Shown in pieces: positions 15,243 through 24,154 of a stretch of 64,000 nucleotides of DNA. Positions within the stretch are counted from its first letter, which is position 1, and each line of letters begins with the position of its first letter. Under the pieces are notes generated by a model that saw only the letters and a list, made by a program, of their open reading frames with translations, had not been told where the DNA came from and did no database searches. The position numbers and the translations under genes were made by a program. The DNA comes from Armatimonadota bacterium (lineage in GTDB: Bacteria; Armatimonadota; Fimbriimonadia; Fimbriimonadales; Fimbriimonadaceae). The DNA lies in NCBI GenBank assembly GCA_023392285.1, contig JAEVZK010000010.1:1-64000 (forward strand), given 5' to 3'.

Positions 15243-18200
15243 ATGTTTGTTGGAAAGTTTCGAACAACAATTTCATTTGCCGCATCCGCATTACTTCTCG
15301 TCCAGCCCCTTGCCGCAGCACTGACGAGTAGACCAAGGATATCCGCTTCTAGTAAAGCGTCAGAGCCAAAAGTGGCCGAGGAAGTACCCCTGCTCCATCC
15401 TAGAAAGGCGAGCAGGGTAACCGCGAGTCCACCGCAGGTTCCGCACAATGACCTCCCTGCAACCGGAACCATGCTTGATGAGGTGGGACGCCTGCCCATT
15501 GCAATATCTCCTCAGCAGGTCCAAGCCTGGAAAGATCAGGTTCATCGTACTTCTCCTGGGACTACTCGTGCACAGGACCTGATCTGGATCGGCGAATATG
15601 AACTTGGTCAGGAGGAGCCAATTGCCGCAGAAGCACATTTTCGAGCAGCCGAGAGGAGCCAGGGAGCGAGCAAGGGTATGCAAGGGTTAGCCCAATACGA
15701 TCTTGGCTTGGCTATGTATTATCAGGGCAAGTACGAGGAATCCCTCTCTCACTTTAGAGCGGCCCTTGCAACCGGGAATCCTGCGATTCCGACAAATCGT
15801 GCTCAGCTTATGTCGCAGCATGCTCGCGCTTGTGCTGGCTACCATAAGGTGCGTGAACAGGCAGGAATATTTGAGCCCGGCAAAGTCGATCCGCTGTGCG
15901 GTGTCGAAAGCCTGCAGAAAATTGCCCGCCACTACGGAATAGTCTTAAGCAATACGAAAGCTGCCGGGCTGGTGAAGCACACTGGAGAGGGCAGTTCGAT
16001 GCAGCAGATCGCCGACGGGATTGAGTCGGTGGGCCTACATGCCTATCCAATAACCTGTGACGAAGCAGGACTAAGACTTGTATCAAAGCCGTTGGTCGCC
16101 CACGTCGAACACGATCACTTTATCACGGTGACTTCTGCCGATGATTCAGGGGTGTCTTTCTGGTGTGTCGACTGCGGTGGAGACATGCATGTGACTTGGC
16201 CCCAGTGGAAGTTAATGGAAGCAGATGCTTACCTCGTTTGTACAAGACCCGGTAGTCTGGCAGATAAGCGACAGCAAGAGATGGCACTTTCGACTTTGCG
16301 AGACGATCTTTACGCGTCATTGTCGACCGTAGGGATCGTAGCCAAACCGAAAAGTGTCGCCACACGCCATATCACGCCCCTTCCCGCCATCCCTGCTGCC
16401 GTATGCGGAGAACATCCTCCAGGCCTCAACTGTTCCTGCGACCAGTCCTGTCCGAGATACGGTGGTCACATTAACCTCGCAACCGCCGGTGAAGAATATG
16501 AGCCAGCTCCTGATCTTACGGTCTACAACCCTAAAGGCCCGTCTTTATCCTGGGCGAGGTACTACGGGAGCTTGGGTTATCCAATTGCTACGGGATTTGG
16601 CGGTAGTTGGTCGCATTCATACAATTACGGGATTATGAAGCCTGGTCCTCCATATTGGACAACCGAGGAAGAGCAAGACAATGACGGGCCGGGGAGCGAT
16701 GGCTTTGCACCGTCCACACCACCTGCTTATCTCATACTTCCAAACAGTTCACGCGTCGAACTTAACAAGGCACCATCCGCTCATGTGGGGCCCACCCATC
16801 CAGTTATTCCTCTTTCGGTTGAACACGGCCATCCTTACTTAGCAGAGTGGGATTGGGACTTCGCTGGCAGCTACGACTACTTTAAGATCACGCTGCCAAA
16901 CCACTCCGTGATCAAATTCATGTTCCGCGACCCCGCCTGGTCTTACTTCTATCCGCCCCTCGGAACAGCCACCGGTTCAATGTATCGGCCAGACCGAGTA
17001 ACCGATGCATTCGGGAACTACATCACGTTTGACTATGCAACGCGAACTCGAACTGACGGCTCGATCAGTTGGCCGGAATGCGGGTTGAGCGACATTAAAG
17101 ACTCGTCCGGAACCGCGCTGCTAACTTGCAACTACGATTCCGACGCTCACATCGTGTCAGTGGAGGATTGCTATAATCGGAGTGTCTATTATGAAACCGA
17201 ATATTACGCCAACGCAGGAGTTCCTTCTCCATATCGCCAAGGGTCGCAGGAACTCACCGCAGCCTCCCAAATCGTTGCAACGGGTACGGGCAGCCCGCCC
17301 GCGCGATATGTTTATGGCTATTCGAACTACGGAAATGGTGAAGTAGGGGAAACTGTTCCGTTCCTTCACACGATTGGGGTCGTAAATCCAACCGGAACTG
17401 GTGTGGCGACGACGACCTTGGACTATGATAGCTCTAGCGGATTTGTCCAAAAAGAGACCGATCCAAACGGGAACACGATTAACCTTACCGCCAGTGGCAT
17501 CCTCCCAGAAACTACAGTTCAAGTCAAGAACGCTGCTGGCACAGTGGCGCTAGAGTTTACATCTCAATTCGATGCCCAGATGAACTGGTGCGGGCAACTC
17601 GATGCCGCCTCACATCAAGTATGGTCGGCGTTATTTGCCTCTCCCAATAATCCGCTTAAAGCTAGTTCTGTGACCGATGGCAACAGCCGCACATGGAATT
17701 ACACGTGGGATCAATACGGCAATCTGCTAACCAGTCAGACTCCCAAATCAGTTACCACGACCAACACTGTCGATTACTCCAGCTTCGCGCTGGGACAGCT
17801 AACGGAGAGTCAAACCGGCACCAAGACATCGACCCAATACACCTATTATTCCGGAAACGGCCGTCTGCATGAAGTCTTGTCTCCTATTCCCGGTGAAGCG
17901 AGTACCGGCTTCAGACAGACCACTACTTACACCTATGACTCAATGGGCAATCTCACGCAAGTCGCTAGCCCGGGAAACAACTCTGAGGCAACCCATACGA
18001 CTAGCCTCGGCTATACGACGGATGGCGCTTACTCCCAAGCGGAGGCGCTTGGGCAACCGATCACGATCACCGATCCGAACGGCAAGGTTACGCACCTGCG
18101 CTACGATTCCCGAAATAACTCCACGTCGGTGACTGATGCGAACGGCAACGAAACCGATTACGCCTACAACATTGCCAATCAGCCGACCGTTACCACGTTT

Positions 18201-20489
18201 CCTGCAACCGGTAATACCGGGGTGGGCCAAGCTCAGCAGGTCACGAGCTATCTGTATCCCGCGGGCCCCGTCGTTCAGGAGGACGCGAAGGATGAGAGCG
18301 GCTCGGTGGTAAGAACGGTGGCTTTCACCTACGGACCCGCCGGAGAGACCCTAAGCCGGACCGGGAGCGCAGAAGAAGTGGCGCTGACGTATACGCCCTT
18401 CTACTCGGTCGCGACCCTGCAGGACGGCAACACCAATGCGACCACTTACACCTATAACACGAAGGGGCAGGTTACGCAGATCACCTATCCCGGCGCCACC
18501 GGCACCTACTTCGACAAGGTCCAGTTCACCAGTTATGACGATGTCGGCAACCTTCTGACGAGAGTGGATGGCAACGGCCAGACGACGAACTACACCTACG
18601 GAGACACCGATGGCCTGCTGAGCCAGATCAGCTACCCCAGCTCCTCTTACGGCAACCTCACGTTCAGCTACGACAGCTACGACCGATTGGACTCCGGCAC
18701 CGACTGGACCGGCACGTTTGGGCGGTCTTACGACGACCTGGGGAACGTGGTGCAGTCGACCCGCAACTACGGCGGCATCTCGCCGAGCACTACCTACACC
18801 TTCGACTACGGCTATTATCCCGAGGGCTCGCGCATGACGATGGCGAACATCGCTGGCACGTGGACCTACTATCGGGACAAGGATGGTCGCTGCACTTCGA
18901 TGTCGTCGCCTGCTGGCACGCACGGGATCAGCTACTACGACAACGGCTGGGAGAGCGGGCGCACCCTGCCGAACGGCACGACCACGGCGTACACCTACAA
19001 CGGTGTCGGAGCGCTGACGGGTCTGGTGAACGCGACCTCTGGCAGCGTCACTCGCTCATCCTTCGGCAGCTTCGGATATGACGGAGTCTTCAACCTCTCA
19101 GGCATCTCTGCCTCAGTTCCACCGGACACGAATCAGAACCGCACACTCAGCTTCACCTACGATACGAAGGATCGGCTGACTGCGGATTCCAGTCTTGCGA
19201 CTGGTTCCGGCTACGGCTACTCCAACACCTTCGGCTACGACGCCGCAGGCAATCCGACGACCTTTAGAGGTTCGACTCAGACGTTCAACGCGGACAACCA
19301 GAATGCTGCCTACACCGAGGACGGTAACGGCAACACGACGGCTGCAGGAACGGCGTCGATGACGTTCGATCCGGAGAACCACCTGAAGACGCGCACGGTG
19401 GGTTCTCTTGGCCGCGAATACACGTACCGCGCTGATGGGCTGCGCGCCTCGCGCAAGAGCACCGGCCCGATTCTCTCCTCACCGACCTTCTTCCTCTACG
19501 ACGGCGGAGAACCGGTTCTCGAGTTGAGCAGCACTGGGACCGTGACGGCCAAGAACGTCTTCGCCCCCGACGGGCTGGTCGCCCGCTACTCCGGCTCCGC
19601 CTGGACCTACTACACCTTCGATCACCAGGGCAACGTCGTCAACCGCGAGAACGCGAGCGAAGGCGTCATTAACAGCTCCGCGTTCGATGGCTACGGCAAG
19701 GAGCTCTGCGACGGCACCCCTGACTGCTGGGGCTACAACGCGCGCTGGGGCTACTACCACGACCTCGGCACCGGCTTCGACCTCTATCTCTGCCAACACC
19801 GTTACTACGACGCAAACGCCGGCCGCTGGCTGACGCGCGATCCTATAGGGTATCGCGGCGGCATCGGACTGTATGGCTACTGCGGCAGTCGGCCCTTAAA
19901 GCATTGGGATCGTTCCGGCTACCAAGAAGCACCGCCTGATCCCATACCCCCGATCGGTGGGGATGGAGATGATGACGAAGGCGGATATGGCGGAGCTTCA
20001 GATCCTTATGAAGGAACAGGACCTGGGGGAATCGTTCGCGGAATTCTCGATGAATTCAAACCAGCACCGGAGGAAGTTCCTGAGTGGATGCCTGGTGCTG
20101 ATCCCGATCCTCCAGTCGAACCAATCGGTCCGGGTGGCACGCTAAACGGTCAGCCGTTACCTCTCCCCGAGCCCCAGGGGGCGGGACTGAATCTGAACGA
20201 TCCTGATTTGGGTCCGAAGGGATTTTGTTCCAATTGGGAGCCAAATTCTGCTCCTCCGAACGACCCAAATCCAGATCCAAGCGCAGAGGGACGTCCCCAC
20301 AGCGTTCTAGGATGGAACACCAGCCGGCGATCTGGCAGGTACCGACAAGGTTGGGAATATGATGAAGATGTATTCCAAGGTAGAACTGATGCAACCGATC
20401 ATGGTAGACCCCAAAACCACACAAATCCACACCGTCACGGGTGGCCAGGTCCAATGGGTCCATGGGGTCCAGGAGTTCCGATACCATGA
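15243..20489 (+). CDS. Secreted RHS-repeat polymorphic toxin with TPR and C39-like peptidase domains
   Basis: A protein of 1748 residues. A signal peptide (about 1-26, FRTTISFAASALLLVQPLAA) is followed by a TPR-like segment (about 115-185, containing GLAMYYQGKYEESLSHF). Next is a C39 papain-like peptidase domain (about 215-330): PLCGVESLQ supplies the Cys, EHDHFITVTS the His and SFWCVDCGG the Asp. RHS/YD repeats fill about 416-1500 (repeated YTYD...GN and YDSYDRL units). The RHS core ends at YDANAGRWLTRDPIGYRGG (near 1530). After it comes a variable Pro-rich tip ending in TDHGRPQNHTNPHRHGW (near 1715-1735), which resembles polymorphic toxin type 24. The overlapping downstream gene is the likely immunity factor. 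The catalytic role of C39 in tip release is my inference. Confidence 0.88.
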   Translation: MFVGKFRTTISFAASALLLVQPLAAALTSRPRISASSKASEPKVAEEVPLLHPRKASRVTASPPQVPHNDLPATGTMLDEVGRLPIAISPQQVQAWKDQVHRTSPGTTRAQDLIWIGEYELGQEEPIAAEAHFRAAERSQGASKGMQGLAQYDLGLAMYYQGKYEESLSHFRAALATGNPAIPTNRAQLMSQHARACAGYHKVREQAGIFEPGKVDPLCGVESLQKIARHYGIVLSNTKAAGLVKHTGEGSSMQQIADGIESVGLHAYPITCDEAGLRLVSKPLVAHVEHDHFITVTSADDSGVSFWCVDCGGDMHVTWPQWKLMEADAYLVCTRPGSLADKRQQEMALSTLRDDLYASLSTVGIVAKPKSVATRHITPLPAIPAAVCGEHPPGLNCSCDQSCPRYGGHINLATAGEEYEPAPDLTVYNPKGPSLSWARYYGSLGYPIATGFGGSWSHSYNYGIMKPGPPYWTTEEEQDNDGPGSDGFAPSTPPAYLILPNSSRVELNKAPSAHVGPTHPVIPLSVEHGHPYLAEWDWDFAGSYDYFKITLPNHSVIKFMFRDPAWSYFYPPLGTATGSMYRPDRVTDAFGNYITFDYATRTRTDGSISWPECGLSDIKDSSGTALLTCNYDSDAHIVSVEDCYNRSVYYETEYYANAGVPSPYRQGSQELTAASQIVATGTGSPPARYVYGYSNYGNGEVGETVPFLHTIGVVNPTGTGVATTTLDYDSSSGFVQKETDPNGNTINLTASGILPETTVQVKNAAGTVALEFTSQFDAQMNWCGQLDAASHQVWSALFASPNNPLKASSVTDGNSRTWNYTWDQYGNLLTSQTPKSVTTTNTVDYSSFALGQLTESQTGTKTSTQYTYYSGNGRLHEVLSPIPGEASTGFRQTTTYTYDSMGNLTQVASPGNNSEATHTTSLGYTTDGAYSQAEALGQPITITDPNGKVTHLRYDSRNNSTSVTDANGNETDYAYNIANQPTVTTFPATGNTGVGQAQQVTSYLYPAGPVVQEDAKDESGSVVRTVAFTYGPAGETLSRTGSAEEVALTYTPFYSVATLQDGNTNATTYTYNTKGQVTQITYPGATGTYFDKVQFTSYDDVGNLLTRVDGNGQTTNYTYGDTDGLLSQISYPSSSYGNLTFSYDSYDRLDSGTDWTGTFGRSYDDLGNVVQSTRNYGGISPSTTYTFDYGYYPEGSRMTMANIAGTWTYYRDKDGRCTSMSSPAGTHGISYYDNGWESGRTLPNGTTTAYTYNGVGALTGLVNATSGSVTRSSFGSFGYDGVFNLSGISASVPPDTNQNRTLSFTYDTKDRLTADSSLATGSGYGYSNTFGYDAAGNPTTFRGSTQTFNADNQNAAYTEDGNGNTTAAGTASMTFDPENHLKTRTVGSLGREYTYRADGLRASRKSTGPILSSPTFFLYDGGEPVLELSSTGTVTAKNVFAPDGLVARYSGSAWTYYTFDHQGNVVNRENASEGVINSSAFDGYGKELCDGTPDCWGYNARWGYYHDLGTGFDLYLCQHRYYDANAGRWLTRDPIGYRGGIGLYGYCGSRPLKHWDRSGYQEAPPDPIPPIGGDGDDDEGGYGGASDPYEGTGPGGIVRGILDEFKPAPEEVPEWMPGADPDPPVEPIGPGGTLNGQPLPLPEPQGAGLNLNDPDLGPKGFCSNWEPNSAPPNDPNPDPSAEGRPHSVLGWNTSRRSGRYRQGWEYDEDVFQGRTDATDHGRPQNHTNPHRHGWPGPMGPWGPGVPIP
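18663..19890 (+). repeat. RHS core segment, first copy of a ~1.2-kb direct repeat
   Basis: This stretch encodes the last ~400 residues of the RHS core, from FSYDSYDRLDSGTDWTGTFG to the RDPIGY motif. It recurs at 21069-22296 with an offset of about 2,406 bp and roughly 90% identity by eye, plus a 3-nt indel near 19535. The two copies diverge abruptly after the core motif, exactly where the tips begin. Confidence 0.9.
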
Positions 20490-20926
20490 ACAGTTTACGT
20501 TCTCAAATCAATCATGTGGATAGCGGGGCTGTCGCAGCTCAATTAAAGAGCGTCTTCGGAAGGCTTGCCGACGAGCGAAACATTGGAGCCGTGCTGATTG
20601 GCGAAGCAATTGCAGTAAACAGTTCCTTAAGTCTGGGAGTGGACGACTTCTTGCTCTTTACCTCCATCGACCTCGTTCGTTCATGGCTTGTTGAAAGGGA
20701 TTTTCACTTCGAATGGCTTGCTGCCGCCATTGTTGCCGCAGATGATTGCTGCAAATTCGACCGGTCTCAGGACTTTGCGGCAGACGGGAACAAGGCATTG
20801 ATAAGCGGCAAGATCGAAATGACTCTTGTGGGCAGCTTGATCGAAGTGTACGTGTTCGACTTAACTGAAGTGACGATTTTTGCTAGGAATGAAGCGGCTG
20901 CCGCACTCTTGCCGGATGTCTTTTGA
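20486..20926 (+). CDS. Putative immunity protein to the RHS tip
   Basis: A 146-residue cytoplasmic protein starting MNSLRSQINHVDSGAVAAQL. Its ATG overlaps the RHS stop codon by 4 nt (ATGA), the usual arrangement for a toxin and its immunity gene. I recognise no immunity family. A Trp-containing acidic middle (SWLVERDFHFEWLAAAIVAADD) and hydrophobic strands near the C-terminus are visible. A longer frame from 20441 exists but would lie inside the toxin gene. The assignment rests on position, size and acidity. Confidence 0.6.
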   Translation: MNSLRSQINHVDSGAVAAQLKSVFGRLADERNIGAVLIGEAIAVNSSLSLGVDDFLLFTSIDLVRSWLVERDFHFEWLAAAIVAADDCCKFDRSQDFAADGNKALISGKIEMTLVGSLIEVYVFDLTEVTIFARNEAAAALLPDVF

Positions 20927-22787
20927 TGTCTACACTGTTTGCCCTCAAGAGTACGACGCTGCCGGCAAAGCAGGTAGAGCATTAAGCGAATTCTGCTTTT
21001 TGCCACGCAGGTTTGTTTTCCTTGCGCTGCTGCTTAGCTTGCTCTTTCGACTCGCCTTAGCATTTAACTTCAGCTACGACAGCTATGATCGGCTGGACTC
21101 GGGTACCGATTGGACCGGCACATTTGGCCGCTCGTATGACGATCTGGGGAATGTAGTGCAGTCGACCCGCAACTACACCGGCATCTCTCCCAGCACCACC
21201 TACACCTTCGACTACGGCTACTATCCCGAGGGGTCGCGCATGACGATGGCGAACATTGCTGGCACGTGGACCTACTACCGGGACAAGGACGGTCGCTGCA
21301 CCTCGATAGTGTCGCCTGCTGGCACGCACGGGATCAGCTACTACGACAACGGATGGGAGAGCGGGCGTACGCTCCCGAATGGGACGACGACCGCTTACAG
21401 CTACAACGGGGTAGGTGCGCTGACGGGTCTGGTGAACTCGACCTCTGGCAGCGTCACCCGCTCCTCGTTCGGCAGCTTCGGCTATGACGGCGTGTTCAAC
21501 CTGACCGGAGTCTCCGCCTCGATTCCCCCAAACACGAACCAGAGCCGCACCCTCGGCTTCACCTACGACACGAAGGATAGGCTGACTGCGGATTCCAGTC
21601 TTGCGACTGGTTCCGGCTACGGCTACTCCAACACCTTTGGGTACGACGCCGCAGGGAATCCCACCACCTTCCGGGGCGCGACTCAGACGTTTAACGCCGA
21701 CAACCAGAATGCTGCGTACACCGAGGACGGGAACGGCAACACGACCGCCGCCGGAACGGCGTCGATGACCTTCGATCCTGAGAACCATCTGAAGACGCGC
21801 ACGGTGGGCTCTCTTGGGCGGGAGTACACGTACCGCGCTGATGGGCTCCGCGCCTCGCGCAAGAGCACCGGTCCGATCCTCTCCTCACCGACCTACTTCC
21901 TCTATGACGGCGGGGAGCCGGTTCTTGAGTTGAGCAGAGGATCGGTGATCGCCAAGAACGTGTTCGCCCCTGACGGCCTCGTCGCCCGCCACTCCGGCTC
22001 CGCTTGGACCTACTACACCTTTGACCACCAAGGCAACGTCGCCAATCGGGAGAACGCGAGCGAAGGCGTGGTCAACAACTCCACCTTCGATGGCTACGGC
22101 AAGGAGCTCTGCGACGGCACCCCCGACTGCTGGGGCTACAACGCGCGTTGGGGCTACTACCACGACCTCGGCACCGGCTTCGACCTCTATCTCTGCCAAC
22201 ACCGCTACTACGACGCCACCGCCGGTAGGTGGCTGACCCGCGACCCGATCGGGTACATCGGCGGTGTAAATGTATACGGTTATTGCATGGCATCTCCGAG
22301 TGGAGCGATCGACGGTTCTGGGCATTCCATGCTGGCCATTTTGGCCGCGAGCGCCAAGGCAATACTCTGCGATGCACTCGCGAATAAGATACTACAGCGA
22401 GTAGCTGAATTGCGAACCAGATTTTGGAACATGTGGAATGACCCCCACGGTTTGTACCCTCTAAAAGATACAGAAGCTTTTCCAGGTTCTGGAACCTGGG
22501 ACGGCCACCAAATTCAGTTCGAAGCTAAGCAAGCTAACCTAAGGAAGCTTCTAAACAATTTCGCAACCTATTGCGGGGGACCGCCCCCCTGCCCGAGCGG
22601 CTGGAGGTGGGCATCTCATGAAATGCCTGTCGCTCCCCAGCAAATGCCATACGAGGTTGACGCTCCTGGTTTCCAGGTGCCACCATCTGTTAATCCGATC
22701 GACGGCGGACTGCCTGGCCCTGCTCCAACTCCAGTTCCTGCTCCAAATCTAGGTCCGATCCCAATCCCGATCGAAGGTGGATTATGA
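20916..22787 (+). CDS. Orphan RHS core-and-tip cassette (N-terminus missing)
   Basis: About 623 residues from ATG 20916. After a short leader unlike the first RHS protein, residues ~52-448 repeat its core at about 90% identity. A different tip follows (~449-623) with WDGHQIQFEAKQANLRKLL and a Pro-rich end (PGPAPTPVPAPNLGP). The N-terminal signal, TPR, C39 and most YD repeats are absent, so alone it cannot form a full RHS shell. The start is uncertain: ATG 20916 overlaps the immunity stop, while a TTG at 21000 would give a good signal peptide (RRFVFLALLLSLLFRLALA). It may be a silent cassette that swaps tips by recombination, or a short secreted effector. Confidence 0.7.
   Translation: MSFDVYTVCPQEYDAAGKAGRALSEFCFLPRRFVFLALLLSLLFRLALAFNFSYDSYDRLDSGTDWTGTFGRSYDDLGNVVQSTRNYTGISPSTTYTFDYGYYPEGSRMTMANIAGTWTYYRDKDGRCTSIVSPAGTHGISYYDNGWESGRTLPNGTTTAYSYNGVGALTGLVNSTSGSVTRSSFGSFGYDGVFNLTGVSASIPPNTNQSRTLGFTYDTKDRLTADSSLATGSGYGYSNTFGYDAAGNPTTFRGATQTFNADNQNAAYTEDGNGNTTAAGTASMTFDPENHLKTRTVGSLGREYTYRADGLRASRKSTGPILSSPTYFLYDGGEPVLELSRGSVIAKNVFAPDGLVARHSGSAWTYYTFDHQGNVANRENASEGVVNNSTFDGYGKELCDGTPDCWGYNARWGYYHDLGTGFDLYLCQHRYYDATAGRWLTRDPIGYIGGVNVYGYCMASPSGAIDGSGHSMLAILAASAKAILCDALANKILQRVAELRTRFWNMWNDPHGLYPLKDTEAFPGSGTWDGHQIQFEAKQANLRKLLNNFATYCGGPPPCPSGWRWASHEMPVAPQQMPYEVDAPGFQVPPSVNPIDGGLPGPAPTPVPAPNLGPIPIPIEGGL
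21069..22296 (+). repeat. RHS core segment, second copy of the direct repeat
   Basis: Second copy of the repeat described at 18663-19890. Homology starts at TTCAGCTACGACAGC (21069) and fades after the RDPIGY codons near 22258-22296. Long identical tracts would support homologous recombination that deletes the first tip and immunity gene and joins the second tip to the full-length RHS protein. Confidence 0.9.
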
Positions 22788-23185
22788 GTCTAGCGCGGAT
22801 CGTCATGGCACTGCAATGTCCGCTGGCGACTTTGGAAGGCTTCCACAGCTTGGACCCAGACCTGAAGAACCTACTAAGACTGCGAGAACCGATTCTTATG
22901 GAATTGGAGATATCCTTGGATTTTGCACCCCCGCCGAATATGTTGCTCACCCTGAACCCTCGACTAGACCCGGATATCGCTTTGTATGGTGATGTTATCA
23001 GTAGAGCAGCACCCTACATTCCCAAGACCTTCTTGGTGAAGCAACCCACCTACGATGTGAATCTGGGATCGTGGAGCCTCTCGATTCCTTTTGAGCTTCC
23101 CGATGCGAATGTATTGTGCAATGTCGCTATATCGCTTGTGGCCCTCTACGGATTCACTTTCGATTTCCCGTTAGGTAATGATTGA
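22784..23185 (+). CDS. Putative immunity protein of the orphan RHS tip
   Basis: A 133-residue protein whose ATG overlaps the orphan RHS stop by 4 nt, repeating the arrangement of the first toxin/immunity pair. It begins MSLARIVMALQCPLATLEGF; the rest is rich in Leu/Pro with an acidic centre (EPILMELEISLDFAPPPN). No family is recognised, and it does not resemble the first immunity candidate, as expected for unrelated tips. Confidence 0.55.
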   Translation: MSLARIVMALQCPLATLEGFHSLDPDLKNLLRLREPILMELEISLDFAPPPNMLLTLNPRLDPDIALYGDVISRAAPYIPKTFLVKQPTYDVNLGSWSLSIPFELPDANVLCNVAISLVALYGFTFDFPLGND

Positions 23186-23267
23186 ATATGGATCGTTCCG
23201 CCGTACGCGGTGGAAGCTCCTGTTCAAGGTCATCCTGCTCGACGCCACCGCTGCGCTAAACGAGTGA
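23178..23267 (+). CDS. Possible 29-residue coupled peptide or gene remnant
   Basis: ATG 23178 overlaps the end of the immunity gene and opens a 29-codon frame (MIEYGSFRRTRWKLLFKVIL...). It may be a remnant of a larger gene interrupted by the mobile element that follows. I see no independent evidence that it is expressed. Confidence 0.2.
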   Translation: MIEYGSFRRTRWKLLFKVILLDATAALNE

Positions 23268-23426
23268 GCCCACAAGTGGCGCAGCCCAAGCGGTGGGGGC
23301 CTGTAGCCCCAATGACATCGGAGCCCCGCGTTGCCGGTTCAGTTTGCTAAGCTCTGCTGGTCTGCTCCCCGAGAATGAAGACGCTGTAAGATGGGCCTCC
23401 TCGTCCTGAAATGGACGCGAGGAGCA

Positions 23427-23732
23427 ATGAAGAAATCGAAGTTCACTGAGGAGCAGATCGTGAGGATTCTGCAGGAAGCCGCGGAGGGGAAGAAGACGCA
23501 CGCGGAGCTCTGCAAGGAGCACGGGGTCAATCTCAACACCTTTTACATCTGGCGGCGCAAATACGCGGGTCTGGAGACGCAGGACGTGAAGCGGATGAAG
23601 GACCTGGAGCGGGAGAACGACGAGCTCAAGAAGCTGGTCGCGGAGCGAGAGCTCGAGATCTCGGCGGTAAGGAAGCTCTTCCGAAAAAACGGGTGGGCGC
23701 TCCCCAGCGAGCTGCGGGAGCGAAACTACTGA
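23427..23732 (+). CDS. IS3-family transposase OrfA (remnant element)
   Basis: A 101-residue protein with the helix-turn-helix of IS3-family OrfA: KKSKFTEEQIVRILQEA, then LCKEHGVNLNTFYIWRRKY, followed by a leucine-zipper-like coiled coil (KDLERENDELKKLVAERELE). I chose ATG 23427, preceded by GGAG; the open frame runs back to 23391. OrfA binds the element ends and regulates transposition. The matching OrfB is truncated, so the element is inactive by itself. I could not define terminal inverted repeats. Confidence 0.85.
   Translation: MKKSKFTEEQIVRILQEAAEGKKTHAELCKEHGVNLNTFYIWRRKYAGLETQDVKRMKDLERENDELKKLVAERELEISAVRKLFRKNGWALPSELRERNY
23684..23690 (+). promoter_or_regulatory. Programmed -1 frameshift heptamer (A AAA AAC) of IS3 orfA/orfB
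   Basis: In the OrfA frame the sequence reads CGA AAA AAC, giving the heptamer A AAA AAC. Slipping back one base enters the OrfB frame, which is open from here. IS3 elements make the OrfAB transposase this way. The site has outlived the loss of OrfB's catalytic half. Confidence 0.7.
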
Positions 23733-24154
23733 TGTCGGAGGGCGTGAAGGCACGGCGCGCCTGCTTCATCGTCGGGATCTCGACGGCCGCACCGTATCGG
23801 CGGACGGCTCCGGACAAGGACGTGGCTCTGAAGGATCGCTTAAGATCGGTGTGGCGCCCGAACATGGGCTACCGGATGGCGCATGCGCTGGTGAAAGAGG
23901 AGTTCGCTCCTCTGAACGTGAAGCGGGTTCACCGGCTATGGAAGGAGGAGAAGCTGGGCCGGATGAAGCGCTACCGGAAGAAGCGCACGGGCAGGACCTT
24001 CGCCCCCGCCGCCAACTCGGTCTTTGCCAGTAAGGGGTTTCCATTCTTTAAATCGCCTTATGGTGACGATGCGCACGACATGGATCTGATAAGACAGGGT
24101 GCAAAGGCATTTCGGGAAGATTTGCGAACGGGCAAAGTTAAATGGCCAAAGTGA
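23693..24154 (+). pseudogene. Truncated IS3 OrfB fused to fragments of other genes
   Basis: The frame starts as IS3 OrfB (RRACFIVGISTAAPYRR, then NMGYRMAHALVKEEF and NVKRVHRLWKEEKLG, the HTH_21 region) but stops being OrfB at about 23986, before the DDE catalytic domain. It then runs into TGRTFAPAANSVFA, matching TGRTYAPAANSIFA of the 14356 protein (44 bp at 23987-24030). A third stretch follows (FPFFKSPYGDDAHDMDLIRQ...KVKWPK), possibly the tail of a lost toxin tip. Its stop overlaps the next start by 13 nt. This is a patchwork from at least two recombination events. Confidence 0.75.
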
